A DNA stretch of 64,000 nucleotides from Faecalibacterium taiwanense (GCF_036632915.2 NZ_CP155552.1:620001-684000), one strand, 5' to 3'; shown: positions 27,823-36,721, counted from the stretch's first letter. Program-made: numbers and translations. The notes: a model not told the origin generated them from the letters alone.

Positions 27823-29526
27823 GCAAAGTTACCTCCGATCGACTGGATGTAGCAGGTCTCCGTAGCGGATCCGCGGAGCAGCTTGGCCTTGACCTTGACG
27901 CCCCACGCTGCGGCCGTCTTGGTCTGGTTGGTGAAATAGTGCTTCTGGCCGGTGCGGGCCTTCTGTGTGATGTCCTCCCACGTCGGGCTCGCGTCGTTGC
28001 CGTTGTTGCAGATCCAGACCTGAAGCGTGCAGCCGGCCGGGAAATTGCCCTGAATGTTGACGAGGGCCTTGGTCGGCATGGCGTCGGCCTCCATAGCGAG
28101 GGTCTGCTCAAACTCGACGGACGTGACGGCCTTGGTGAAGGTCAGCGTGCGGGTGACGCTGGCGTCCTTGGCGTCGGTCGCCACGATCTTCAGGGTGTGG
28201 CTGCCGTTCACGACCTTCAGCCACGCCTCGGAGCCGATCGTCAGCGTGTTGGTCTGGCCGAGGGTCACGGTGTAGCTGCGCAGCGTGACGCCGTCCAGCA
28301 TCTCCACGACGTCGACCTGATGTCCGTCGGCGTCGGTGACGGTGTACTCGTAGGACGGGGCCGCCGTGCTGAAGCTGCCGAGGGCGCCGTCCGTGCCGCT
28401 GATGACGGGCGGTCGGTTATTGGTGACGGTGCGGGTGGCGCTGGTGGTGTACGCACTCTCCGCGCCGGCGGCGTCGTATGCCTTGACGCGGTACTGCACG
28501 CTCGTCCATCCGTAGGTGATGGCGTCGGTGTAGCTGCGCGAGGATCCCTTGTAGATCTGTGCCCATGTGCCGCTCCCGACCTTGCGCTCCAGAACGTAGC
28601 CGGAGAGGTTGCCGTCGGGGTCGGTGGAGGCCGCCCACGAGATGCTCAGGTTCTCGCCGCCGAGCACTTCGCTCGGGACAGTGATGGACGACGGCGCTGT
28701 GGGCGCCTGATTGTAGATCACTGTATAGCATCCATCCGAGTCGACGGAGTCGGAGATCAGGAGATCAGAGGACAGATTACAAGCGGGGCGCAGGCCGTAG
28801 TGGCCGTAGCAGGCGAGGTTCCAGCTCAGAGCGCCACCGGCGCTGACGTAGCGGGCGTCGAGGGCCGAGCCGGCATAGGCGTCCCGCAGCCAGTAGTACC
28901 ACGCGGCACCAGAGCCCGGGTTGCTGGAATAGTTGGAATTGGCGACGCAGGAGGCCGTCACGGTGGCGATGCGGCTGTTGTTGTCGCTAAAGATCGCCAG
29001 CTTGCTGCCGCAGACGTGGTCGCCGCTCAGGCCGACCTCAGTGCAGGACAGGGGAAGATCTTGTCCGTGCAGGTCTCCGTCCCGCCGCCGTCTGTGGAGC
29101 TCTTGCCGACCGTGATGGTGGTGTTCAGCAGAGCTGCCCGCTCGTTGGCGGTGAAGGCGTTCAGAAAACCGGCGAGGCCACTGTACGGGTTGACGCCGTT
29201 CCAGACGTGGGAGGAGTCCGGCGTCTGGTCTGCGGAGTGCTGTGCGGTGTACCACTGGCCGGCAGCCGCGGGGCTGTTGAGCCACTGGCGCAGGTTCGAG
29301 TAGATGTAGCGGTTGTTGCCGTAGCCGCGGCGGTCGCTGTTGCCGTTACTCGGTTCTGTTGCGTCGAAGCACAGCATCTTGATGATCTGGTTGGTCACGA
29401 GCGTGACGCTGTTGGAGGGTAGCCTGCGTGGTTCTTATCGGCCACGATCCAGACGATCGGGCTGCCGTACAGGCTGCCGAACTTGACCTTCGACTTGTTT
29501 GCGAGGTTGCTCAGTTTTTGGGCCAT
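27819..29526 (-). CDS. DGR target: DUF6273/lectin-like and fibronectin-like phage surface protein (two frameshifts as sequenced)
   Basis: 569 aa when two breaks are mended (one base each at GGG 29417-29419 and GGGG 29051-29054 of the plus strand). Residues 1-255 form a DUF6273 domain, related to the lectin-like folds used by DGRs: VKFGSLYGSPIVW, LRQWLNS, GFLNAFTANERAALL, SCTEVGL, WLRDAY and GLRPACNLS. The variable repeat encodes about residues 218-249. A fibronectin type III-like module (VPSEVLGGENLSISWAAS...) and two further beta-rich modules follow. ATG at 29526 has GGAGACACAACTC upstream. Lies after the fibres and just before lysis, so it is likely a displayed adhesin on the virion. Confidence 0.88.
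28781..28875 (-). repeat. DGR variable repeat (VR)
   Basis: 95 bases aligned without gaps to the template repeat at 30853-30947. 79 are identical, 16 differ, and all 16 are adenines in the coding-sense template: 7 became G, 6 became T, 3 became C. The 3' end in coding sense (18 bases, ACGGCCTGCGCCCCGCTT) is invariant and GC-rich, as expected of the initiation-of-mutagenic-homology site. Identity stops sharply at both ends. Confidence 0.97.
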
Positions 29527-30658
29527 GAGTTGTGTCTCCTTTCGGTGATGGTTTGAGCTCCGGGAAATAGCTGAAGAAATAGGCGTCCATGTTCTGCCGC
29601 AGGTGGTAGGTGTTGCCGTGTGAGATGTGGCCCGTCCAGCTCGCGTAGGATTGCACGACGCTGTCGAGTGTCATCTTGCCAGAGTCCACCAGTCCGCGGA
29701 ACTTGCGGATCTTGCGCTTCATGTTGTCGATGCTCTTGGCTCGCACTTTCCTCACGACCTTGCCGGTCTGCGTGAGGTAGGTGTGAAAACCGAGGAAGTC
29801 GATGCCGTTCTTCAGCGGGAGGATCTGCGTCTTGCCGTTCAGCCGAAGGCCGAGCGGCTTGATGTATGCCTCGATCTCCTTGAGTATCTGCCGGAGCAGC
29901 AGCTTGTCGCTGTGTATGATGTAGAAGTCGTCCATGTACCTGCCATATACGAGGCCGCGGTCATCCCTCAGCCAGTGGTCGAAGGCGTCCAGATAGAGCA
30001 GCGCGAGCAGTTGGCTCGACTGGTTGCCGATCGGGATGCCGGGGTCTGGCGTGCTGTCGATTATGAGCCACAGCAGCCACTCAGCGAAGTCGATCAGCTC
30101 GGGATCCTTCAGCCACTTCAGGGCCCGGCGGGCCGTTTCGTAACAGTAGGAATGGAGCAGGGTGTAAAAGAACTTTGAAAAATCGCCCTTCAGTACCCAG
30201 CCGTCGGCGTAGTCCCACTCGTTCATCGGCCGGGGCGGCAGGCCGGCAGCCTTGCGGGCTGCTTCGTCTGCTGCCTTTCGGCTGAAGAAATAGTGGCGCA
30301 TAGCCGCAGCCAGACGGTCGAGGCCGTCGTGGGTGCCTTTGCCGATCTGGCCGGCGTAGTTGTCCCGGATGAAGCGCCGGGAGAACGCCGGCTCGAGGAC
30401 GTTGTCACAGAGCGAGTGCTGGACGACTTTGCCCTCGAAGTCGATGGCGAGGACGAGCCGCTCCTTGGGCTCGTACACCTTGAAGGGGTAGTAGGGCCCG
30501 AAGGAATAGTCGCGCCGCTGGAGCCTCTCAGAGAGGGCGACGGTGCGCTCGATGGCCTCCATGCGGTAGCGCATGGCGGTCGGGTTGTCGCGCTTTCCGC
30601 AGCGGGTTTTGCGGTATGCTTTGTAGAGCGCGATGGTGCTGTTTACGATATTCTCCAT
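29435..30658 (-). CDS. DGR reverse transcriptase
   Basis: 407 aa. Copies the template RNA into mutated cDNA. RT fingers/palm motifs in order: RLVLAIDFEGKVVQH, LKGDFSKFF (first Asp, about 159), PIGNQSSQLLA (about 209-219; the IGNQxSQ form marks DGR enzymes where other RTs have QG-xSP), the catalytic YMDD (241-244), LNGKTQILPL and IDFLGFHTY. No maturase or endonuclease domain follows. I choose ATG at 30658 because of GGGGAGACTTTTCA before it. The last 92 bases overlap the target gene start in another frame, with the target's ribosome binding site inside. Confidence 0.96.
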   Translation of the reverse strand: MENIVNSTIALYKAYRKTRCGKRDNPTAMRYRMEAIERTVALSERLQRRDYSFGPYYPFKVYEPKERLVLAIDFEGKVVQHSLCDNVLEPAFSRRFIRDNYAGQIGKGTHDGLDRLAAAMRHYFFSRKAADEAARKAAGLPPRPMNEWDYADGWVLKGDFSKFFYTLLHSYCYETARRALKWLKDPELIDFAEWLLWLIIDSTPDPGIPIGNQSSQLLALLYLDAFDHWLRDDRGLVYGRYMDDFYIIHSDKLLLRQILKEIEAYIKPLGLRLNGKTQILPLKNGIDFLGFHTYLTQTGKVVRKVRAKSIDNMKRKIRKFRGLVDSGKMTLDSVVQSYASWTGHISHGNTYHLRQNMDAYFFSYFPELKPSPKGDTTHGPKTEQPRKQVEGQVRQPVRQPDRLDRGR

Positions 30659-30852
30659 TGAAAAGTCTCCCCGCCGTGTATAGCTCCGGCCACGCTTTGC
30701 GTGCGCCGCCGGGGGCATCGGCGGTCTTGTGTTTACCCATGACCGGGCCGGTCAGACGGCCGCGGCTGCGGGAGGGATATGCCTTCCTTGGATGATGGGG
30801 CACAGTGTTCGCCGTCCGTCTCCGGGCGGTTAATAAGTCGGGCGATCCATCG

Positions 30853-30947
30853 AAGCGGGGCGCAGGCCGTTGTTGCCGTTGTAGGCGTTGTTCCTGTTCA
30901 GAGTGCCATCGGTGTTGACGTTGCGGGCGTTGTTGGCCGAGCCGGCA
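30853..30947 (-). repeat. DGR template repeat (TR)
   Basis: 95 bases between avd and the RT gene, same strand. In coding sense it is rich in AAC codons (ANNARNVNTDGTLNRNN if read in the VR frame), the typical adenine-dense template. It has 25 adenines, of which 16 are altered in the VR. It is not in any gene, as expected of a non-coding template RNA; the 195 bases from it to the RT start carry several GC-rich stems. Confidence 0.97.
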
Positions 30948-30978
30948 CGAAAAAACAAGGCATACCCCGAGGGCCGCC

Positions 30979-31377
30979 TCACTGGTGACGCTTCTGTGCG
31001 TCCAGCTTGGCGGCCCTCTCTTTATCCGTTTTGTACCATTTGGCGGTCTGGTTCTTCACGCCGGCCGCCATCTTCGCCCAGTATGCAAAGGCGTCATCGC
31101 CGAAGCCGCTGAGGATCTCATGCGCGAGCTCGATGTGGTGGATCAGCTTTCGGCAGTTGCGAAGCGCCGACCGCTGCGCGCGATACCTGAGCTCACGCTC
31201 CTCGGGATCCGTCAGGAGCAGATCGTTGGCCTCCATCAGATCTGCGACGAGGTCGCTGGCCTCGTTCATCATCCTCTGTGCCAGACCGAGCCGCTCCTTC
31301 TTCGGGAAAACGGCCGGGTTTCTGGTCTTGATGTAGGTGTGTTTCTCGAGCTCCTTGGCGTCCGTGATGACCTGCAT
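30979..31377 (-). CDS. avd: DGR accessory variability protein Avd
   Basis: 132 aa, basic, all-helical (four-helix-bundle pattern: RLGLAQRMMNEASDLVADLMEAN, RYRAQRSALRNCRKLIHHIE, HEILSGFGDDAFAYWAKMAAG), like the pentameric Avd that binds the RT and template RNA. Position directly before TR and RT is canonical. The listed ATG is the first in frame, but a conserved-looking stretch (RPYERANVGRPPFGRDKLPE) precedes it in the same frame back to a TGA at about 31470, with no start codon, so the true N-terminus may be longer. Confidence 0.88.
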   Translation of the reverse strand: MQVITDAKELEKHTYIKTRNPAVFPKKERLGLAQRMMNEASDLVADLMEANDLLLTDPEERELRYRAQRSALRNCRKLIHHIELAHEILSGFGDDAFAYWAKMAAGVKNQTAKWYKTDKERAAKLDAQKRHQ

Positions 31378-31390
31378 CTCGGGCAGTTTG

Positions 31391-31648
31391 TCACGGCCGA
31401 AGGGCGGGCGGCCTACATTGGCCCGCTCGTATGGCCGCGAGTGTCCGTTGCTTGCCGTAGTATCTCACCTCCTCGCCTTTGATTGTGACGCGGGCGCTGC
31501 TGCCGTCGTAGGTCTTGCCCTGAATGACGATGACGCCGTCCTCCCGCTTGCAGCAGGAGCAGGGCAGGGCCAGCTCGACGAACAGGTGCGCGATGATGCA
31601 GGAGGCTTCGGCTGGTGGGATCGGGGTGTAGTTGTAGCAGTTTCCCAT
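31391..31648 (-). CDS. Cysteine-containing small phage protein (85 aa)
   Basis: Shares ATGA with the fibre-like gene before it. Has five cysteines near the N-terminus (MGNCYNY, EASC, LPCSCCKR) and a beta-like middle. The C-terminal 15 residues overlap the upstream frame of avd. Not recognised; a role in the DGR or fibre assembly is possible only by position. Confidence 0.55.
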   Translation of the reverse strand: MGNCYNYTPIPPAEASCIIAHLFVELALPCSCCKREDGVIVIQGKTYDGSSARVTIKGEEVRYYGKQRTLAAIRAGQCRPPALRP

Positions 31649-31866
31649 CAGCACTCGAGCCTCCGCTGCCCTGTGTTCCAGATGCCGGATCTCACGGTCA
31701 GCCCCTCCAGATCGTCGAATGTGATCTGGAAGGGGTTGCTCGTGATGTCCGTGCAAACGAAGTCCCACAGGGCGTCGACCTTCACCTTCAGAGCGTTGTC
31801 AGCCGCGTCGACATACTCCTTCGTCGTGATGTCCTTCGGGTCGTCGACTGCTCCGTAGTGTTTCAT
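31648..31866 (-). CDS. Short tail-fibre-like protein (72 aa)
   Basis: MKHYGAVDDPKDITTKEYVD, a common lead-in of phage fibre chains, then a coiled segment and the C-terminal module TSNPFQITFDDL...GIWN-G-RRLEC. That module is also the end of the collar-fibre protein at 33898-34647. Rather a short trimerising piece than a full fibre. Confidence 0.65.
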   Translation of the reverse strand: MKHYGAVDDPKDITTKEYVDAADNALKVKVDALWDFVCTDITSNPFQITFDDLEGLTVRSGIWNTGQRRLEC

Positions 31867-31878
31867 AGGCCGGCCTCC

Positions 31879-33105
31879 TTACAGTGCGATGCTTGTGATG
31901 ATGACGAGGATCGGGTTGGAGGGCGCGGCCGCGAGCGTGACCGTGACTTTGCCGTTGGCCGAGGCCGTAGCGTTATCGAAAGAGATGTCGCCGATGACCT
32001 GCTCCTTGGTGGCGCTGTCGATCAGGATCACGCTGAGGATGTAGCCGGTGACGGCGAAGCTCTTGCTCGCCGCGTCGCTGAGGGTCTGGACGGTCTTGGT
32101 GACGGCCTTCGGGATCGCGGGCTTGTTCTTGATGAAGGCGTCACTATTGCCGTCCGTCTCGTTCCAGTCGCTCTGGACGTTCTTCTCGGCGTCGGCGGGA
32201 GCGTGGGCGCTCTGGCTGTGGTCGTATGCCGTCTTGCCGCGGTCGCCGCGGTAGGCGGTGCTCGCAGTCTCGCCGATGGCGAGGTCGTTGCCGATGACGG
32301 CGTAGGTCGTCCCGCTCCAGCGGTACGTCTTGTTCTGGTACTCGCCTTTGCTCAGGATGACGTAGATCTTGTCGGACTCAGGTGTCAGGGCGGCGCCGCC
32401 GGAGGTCTTACTCAGCCAGTCGGCACCGAGGGCCGTGGCGCCGGTGCGGATGTAGGCGTCGACGACGTCGTCCACATAGCTCGGGAGCTGGTTGGCCGGC
32501 ACCTTGCCGCCGCTGTCCAGCTCGGCCACGCCGCCGGCTGCGCCCTTTTCCGTTGCGGGGATCGCGCCGACGTCAGCGGCAGCGGACGGGATCGTCGGCT
32601 TGTCGCTCAGATCCTTATAGCTGCCGGAGAAGGCCACGGTCTTGAGGTCGCTGAAGAACTTCAGCACCTTGCCGAGCAGGACGCTCAGCTTCTCGCCAGA
32701 GGTGGGCGCCTCACGCTTGGCCGATGCCTCGAAGGCGACGGTCGCGTTGGAGCCGTCGCCGTCCGTGTTCAGCTTGCTGGTGTCCTTGGGGTGGACGTGG
32801 TCGCCGCGTGCGAACGCCATCTCAGTGCCGACGGCGGCGGTGCCGTTCATCTTCGGCGTAGTCGTGGACGCTGCTGCGCCCTCGGGGATGTCGCCGGAGG
32901 TGATAAAGCCGCTGTCGTTCTCGAGCTGCGAGGTCTTGGTCGGCACAGGGATCCATTTCTCACCTGTCCACAGGTACAGCGTCAGGTCGATGCTGTTGAA
33001 ATAGATCTGGCCGATCTTCGGGTTGGCCGGAGGTGCAGCGAGCGGCTGCATGATGGCGTTTTGGATCTCGTTCTGTGAGAGATCAATGCTTGTCAGGAAT
33101 TTCAC
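31879..33105 (-). CDS. Tail fibre protein
   Basis: 408 aa, GTG start with GGAGGTAAACCC. Begins MKFLTSIDLSQNEIQNAIMQPL and KIGQIYFNSIDLTLYLWTGEKW (fibre-tip/adaptor motif), then low-complexity linkers with DHVHPKDTS (the metal-binding HxH of fibre shafts), DLSDKPTIP and FIKNKPAIP repeats, and a beta-rich end. Distal receptor-binding candidate beside the DGR target. Confidence 0.8.
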   Translation of the reverse strand: MKFLTSIDLSQNEIQNAIMQPLAAPPANPKIGQIYFNSIDLTLYLWTGEKWIPVPTKTSQLENDSGFITSGDIPEGAAASTTTPKMNGTAAVGTEMAFARGDHVHPKDTSKLNTDGDGSNATVAFEASAKREAPTSGEKLSVLLGKVLKFFSDLKTVAFSGSYKDLSDKPTIPSAAADVGAIPATEKGAAGGVAELDSGGKVPANQLPSYVDDVVDAYIRTGATALGADWLSKTSGGAALTPESDKIYVILSKGEYQNKTYRWSGTTYAVIGNDLAIGETASTAYRGDRGKTAYDHSQSAHAPADAEKNVQSDWNETDGNSDAFIKNKPAIPKAVTKTVQTLSDAASKSFAVTGYILSVILIDSATKEQVIGDISFDNATASANGKVTVTLAAAPSNPILVIITSIAL

Positions 33106-33117
33106 GGGTTTACCTCC

Positions 33118-33519
33118 TTAGTTGAAGTATGCAGTCCCGGAAAAGGCTGCGCAGAAGGTCAGGCGCACGGTGTTGTCGTCGAGGTAGTCGACCTCCCCGA
33201 TGACCACAGTGCCGGCGCTGTCGACGACCGTGACGGCGGGCCGCTTTCCGAGGTTGTGGGCGACTGTCCACACCTTCGCTGCCTGCGCCTGCTTGTGGGT
33301 GTGGTGCCTGTCGTCCGTGATGCCGAGCTGCGCCGGCGTCATGTCGCCGATCAGCTCGTGCCCGTTGATCTTGGGCTTGTTGCGCAGGGCTTCGTAGTTT
33401 GAGGCGCTGCCGCCGCCCGTCTCCTTCATGGAGGCGGTCATGGAGGCAGGCGTCTCGGTCATCTTCGCCCCGAAGGTCTCTGCGCTGCCAGAGAACGAGG
33501 CATTGAAGTCGACGCTCAC
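33118..33519 (-). CDS. Tail fibre accessory protein (133 aa)
   Basis: GTG start touching the previous stop. Contains ALRNKPKINGHELIGDMTPAQLG, a phage fibre joint motif, and a C-terminal beta domain (WTVAHNLGKRPAVTVVD). Between the upstream 114-aa protein and the fibre. Confidence 0.7.
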   Translation of the reverse strand: MSVDFNASFSGSAETFGAKMTETPASMTASMKETGGGSASNYEALRNKPKINGHELIGDMTPAQLGITDDRHHTHKQAQAAKVWTVAHNLGKRPAVTVVDSAGTVVIGEVDYLDDNTVRLTFCAAFSGTAYFN

Positions 33520-33864
33520 TTAGATGACGCCGTCCTTCAGGATCCGGCTGAGCGGGGCGGTCATAATGTTGCTCGCAAACGCGCGCCCGTCCTCCGTCCT
33601 GCCGCGGATCTGCACCTCCACCTGTTGATCCTCGTCTGGAGACAGAGAGCCGAGCAGCAGCGTGTCGGCTTGCGTCAGGCTGACGGTGACGACCTTGTCG
33701 GTCGCGTCGACGCCCTCGTCCCCGAGGTGCTTGGTGACTTCCACCTGCTTCGGCGGGGCATAGGTGGCGAGCTGCTGCGTGCGGAATGTTACCCACATGG
33801 TCACGAACTCGCTGACGTCGATGTCACAGTTGATGGTGATGGTTGGTGTGGTGCCTCTATACAT
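33520..33864 (-). CDS. Phage baseplate/fibre-associated protein (114 aa)
   Basis: Beta-rich, MYRGTTPTITINCDID... the opening 'RGTTPT' is frequent in small upper-fibre proteins of Clostridia phages. No known function. GGAGGCCGCCC upstream. Confidence 0.65.
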   Translation of the reverse strand: MYRGTTPTITINCDIDVSEFVTMWVTFRTQQLATYAPPKQVEVTKHLGDEGVDATDKVVTVSLTQADTLLLGSLSPDEDQQVEVQIRGRTEDGRAFASNIMTAPLSRILKDGVI

Positions 33865-33897
33865 GGGCGGCCTCCTTTCTGGCCTTTGGCCGGTAGT

Positions 33898-34647
33898 TTA
33901 GCACTCGAGGCGCTGGAGTCCGCTGTTCCAGATGCCGGCCGTCAGGGTGATGCCCGTCAGGTCTGCAAACGTGATCTGGAAGGGGTTGGTCGTGATCTCG
34001 CTGAAAACGGCGTCCCACAGTGTTGCGATCTTGCTGGTGTTCTGGCCGACCGCGTTGCTCAGGTCATTCACCGACGCCTCGGCGGCCTGTGCGATTGCGA
34101 TGGCCTGCCGGGCGAGCGCCAGAGCCTCCTCTGCCGTAGCCTGCGCGCCGAGGGCGATGGCTTTGTAGGTCTCGTAGTCCTCTTTGGTGGCGTAGGCGTC
34201 GGCGGGGATGTAGGCGGTCACGTTGGTGGCCGTGCCGATCGCGGTGACGATGTCGATGGTTTTCTCGACGATGGTGGCGCCGCCGGATGGCGGGATCCAC
34301 TCGGCCAGATCGCCGCAGTTGCCGTAGCAGTACAGCACCTCGCCGACCTCGGGATCGGGATCTTCGGCATAAAGGCCGAGCTCGCGGTAGTAGAAGCCCT
34401 CGGTCTCGTCGCCGTTGGTGAAGATGCCGCCGACGGCCACGGTGCCGTCACCGTTGATCTTCAGCTTCGTGATGTCGACGGTCGCCTTCGGGCTGACCAC
34501 GCCGGTGAGGGTGCGGGGCGTCTGGCCCTCCTCGAGGTAGCCATCGCCGAGGACGATCTTGGTGTAGTTGATCTTCTGGCCGGCCACGCCCTTCGCCAGA
34601 ACGATCAGGCCGGCGGTGGTGATGTCGTTGTTGATAAATGCAGCCAT
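33898..34647 (-). CDS. Tail collar fibre protein
   Basis: 249 aa. N-terminal P2 gpH/DUF3751-type collar domain (MAAFINNDITTAGLIVLAKGVAG, ITKIVLGDG, YYRELGLYAEDP), then an Ala-rich coiled coil (about residues 165-210) and the C-terminal module NPFQITFADL...GIWNSGLQRLEC shared with the gene at 31648. Attaches the fibres to the baseplate after gene I. Confidence 0.85.
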   Translation of the reverse strand: MAAFINNDITTAGLIVLAKGVAGQKINYTKIVLGDGYLEEGQTPRTLTGVVSPKATVDITKLKINGDGTVAVGGIFTNGDETEGFYYRELGLYAEDPDPEVGEVLYCYGNCGDLAEWIPPSGGATIVEKTIDIVTAIGTATNVTAYIPADAYATKEDYETYKAIALGAQATAEEALALARQAIAIAQAAEASVNDLSNAVGQNTSKIATLWDAVFSEITTNPFQITFADLTGITLTAGIWNSGLQRLEC

Positions 34648-34662
34648 GTCTATCTCCTTTCC

Positions 34663-35312
34663 TTAGTCTGAGATGACCGCCGCGTCGGTGCCGATGCTGA
34701 CGGTCTCGCGGTTGTTGTCGTGGACGACGGCCGCGTGGTAGATGTGGATCTCGTCGCTGCCCATGACGTGCACCTCTTGGGTGTGATCCCTGACGGCCAT
34801 GCCGGAATAGAGGAACATTTCGCCGGTCAGGCAGATCAGGATCGCGTCGAGCCACGAGCTGCGGCGCTTGACCGTCCGCAGCAGCTTCAGGAACAGGTCG
34901 AGGTTGCTGTTGACGAGGCTCGGGTTGTCGCTCAGCACCTTGAAGTGATGCGGCTGCCCGCCGTACTGATACCACTCCCTGACCTCGCCGGTGCCGAAGT
35001 AGTCGGCCACGATCTGCTCCACGGCGTAGGGGTGCCGAGTTTCGCGTAGACGCGGTCGCTGTTGCGGATGACGGCCTGCTTGGCTGCGATGGGCGCGGTG
35101 CTGTCATACCACTGGATGTTCAGCTCCCACGCCATTTCGTCGAGCTCTGCGTCGCTGAGCTGGTCGATCTTGTCCCACCTGCTCAGGAGCTTCAGGCGTG
35201 CATAGGCGTCGCGGCTGATAATGTCGCAGCCGGTGGCGATGCCCTTGTCGCTGCCGTCCTCCTGCATCCACGCAGGCAGCAGTTTGACCATCTCGGTCTC
35301 ATTGAGCCGCAT
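34663..35312 (-). CDS. Tail protein I, baseplate (frameshifted as sequenced)
   Basis: P2 gpI-like. 216 aa after adding one C to the run at 35029-35032 (GGGG on the plus strand): the first frame runs MRLNETEMVKLLPAWMQEDG to VYAKLGTP, the second YAVEQIVADYFG to AAVISD. RDAYARLKLLSRWDKIDQL and ELNIQWYD are gpI hallmarks. Located directly after gene J. Confidence 0.85.
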
Positions 35313-36721
35313 TTACACCACCTCGCTCTCGACCTTGTGGCTGACAGTCAGGTGGCCGCTGAATTTGGCGACTTGCGTGTCGTCGAGGGCCTTGTAGGTC
35401 GGCTTGACGACGTCCACGCGGAAGGCGCCGGTCAGGTTCTCGCCCCACGAAGGCGAGAGGATCCGCTTGCGGAGCTGGTCGGGGTTGATGTCCCGGCCGA
35501 GGGCTGCGACTTGCCACTCGTTGTAGCGGTCGATCGCGCCGCCGGTGCCTTCGACGTTGGCGATCACCTCGGCCTCGCTCTCCGGCGTGGTGTAGTACAC
35601 GATCTCGATGTCGTAGGTCTCGACCTCCGGGGCACGGCGCTCACCTTGTCAGTGAGCGGCCGGATGTCCTTGGCGTTGACCACGTCCAGCACCTTCGCCA
35701 GCATGGCAGCGTCGGGGATCCCGCCGCCTTCCAGCAGGGGCACGATCTTGACGCAGCCCTCCAGCGTGCGGGTGATGATGATGTCGATGCTCTCGGCGGC
35801 CGAGAGGCTGCCCTTGAGCGTGATGGTCAGCAGGTCGTCGGTGTAGTCGACGGTGTAGTCCGTGTCCTTGGCCGCCGCCGTGCTCTGCCCGTGGGCCTTC
35901 ACGACGAGGCTGTCGGCCAGAAGTGTGCCGCCGCCCTTGAAGGCTTTGCCGTCGCAGACCGTGAGGGTCTCGCTGACGGTTTCCTTCTCGCTGACAGCCT
36001 TTGCGTCCACGATGGAGCTGTCGGCCGTCATTACCCAGTAGATGTAAGCCTGTTCAGGGCCCGCGGTGGATCTCTTGGCGGGTGCCAGACGGATCCGCTC
36101 GCGGAGGCGGTTGTCGCCCTCGGTAGTGTAGGGCTCGCCGTCATCGCCTCCGGCCGTTTCGGTCAGATTGGTGACGGACTCGATGTAGGGGATCAGGTCG
36201 ACGAGGGTGGCGATCGTGCCGGCTGCGTAGCCGTTGAACTTCGTGCCGTTGCTCACGGCCGAGGTAGGCACCTCCACAGAGTAGGCGCCAGCTTGCAGCA
36301 CAGCGATCTCGTCGGTCGCAAAATAGTTTTCGCTGTCCGGCGTCACCTTCGTCCACTTCGGAATGATGATGTTTCTCTCCTGCGGCGTGGAGACAGAGAA
36401 GCGCATGGTCGTCTTGGCCGGTGTGCCTTCCAGTCGTTTCACGTCCTGCCGCTCGCCGATGGCGTCCAGCACCTCGCCCCTCGCATAGCGGAGGAGCGTC
36501 TGCCGGCCGACGTCGTTGAGGCTGTTGTAGAGGGCAACGAACACGGGCACGAGAGCCTCGCCGAAGATCCGGCGCTCGTCGCCCGGGTAGAGCGGCTCGC
36601 CGGCGCCCTTTTCGAGCTCGGTGATGATGGTCTTGTATAGGGTGCTCGCGTCTGTCGTGGTGAGTTTGATGTCCTCGCCGTAGGTGTTTGTCGCGTCGCT
36701 CACGCTGTTCACCTCCTTCAT
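35313..36721 (-). CDS. Baseplate protein J (frameshifted as sequenced)
   Basis: P2 gpJ-like (Mu gp47/PBSX XkdT family), 469 aa after one base is added at 35629-35632. Motifs: LYPGDERRIFGEALV, YARGEVLDAIGERQDVKR (the family signature), AGTIATLVDLIPYI, TTEGDNRLRERI. Makes the outer wedge of the contractile baseplate. Starts within four bases of the gp25-like gene's stop. Confidence 0.88.

Noticed and set aside
29051-29419. Programmed frameshifting in the DGR target
   Set aside because: The sites (CCC and CCCC) are not canonical slippery heptamers, and the same single-base loss occurs in over ten other genes, so sequence error is simpler.
29435-30658. RT as part of a group II intron or a retron
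   Set aside because: No maturase/endonuclease domain, no intron ribozyme ends and no msr-msd structure. The IGNQSSQ motif plus TR/VR and Avd settle it as a DGR.
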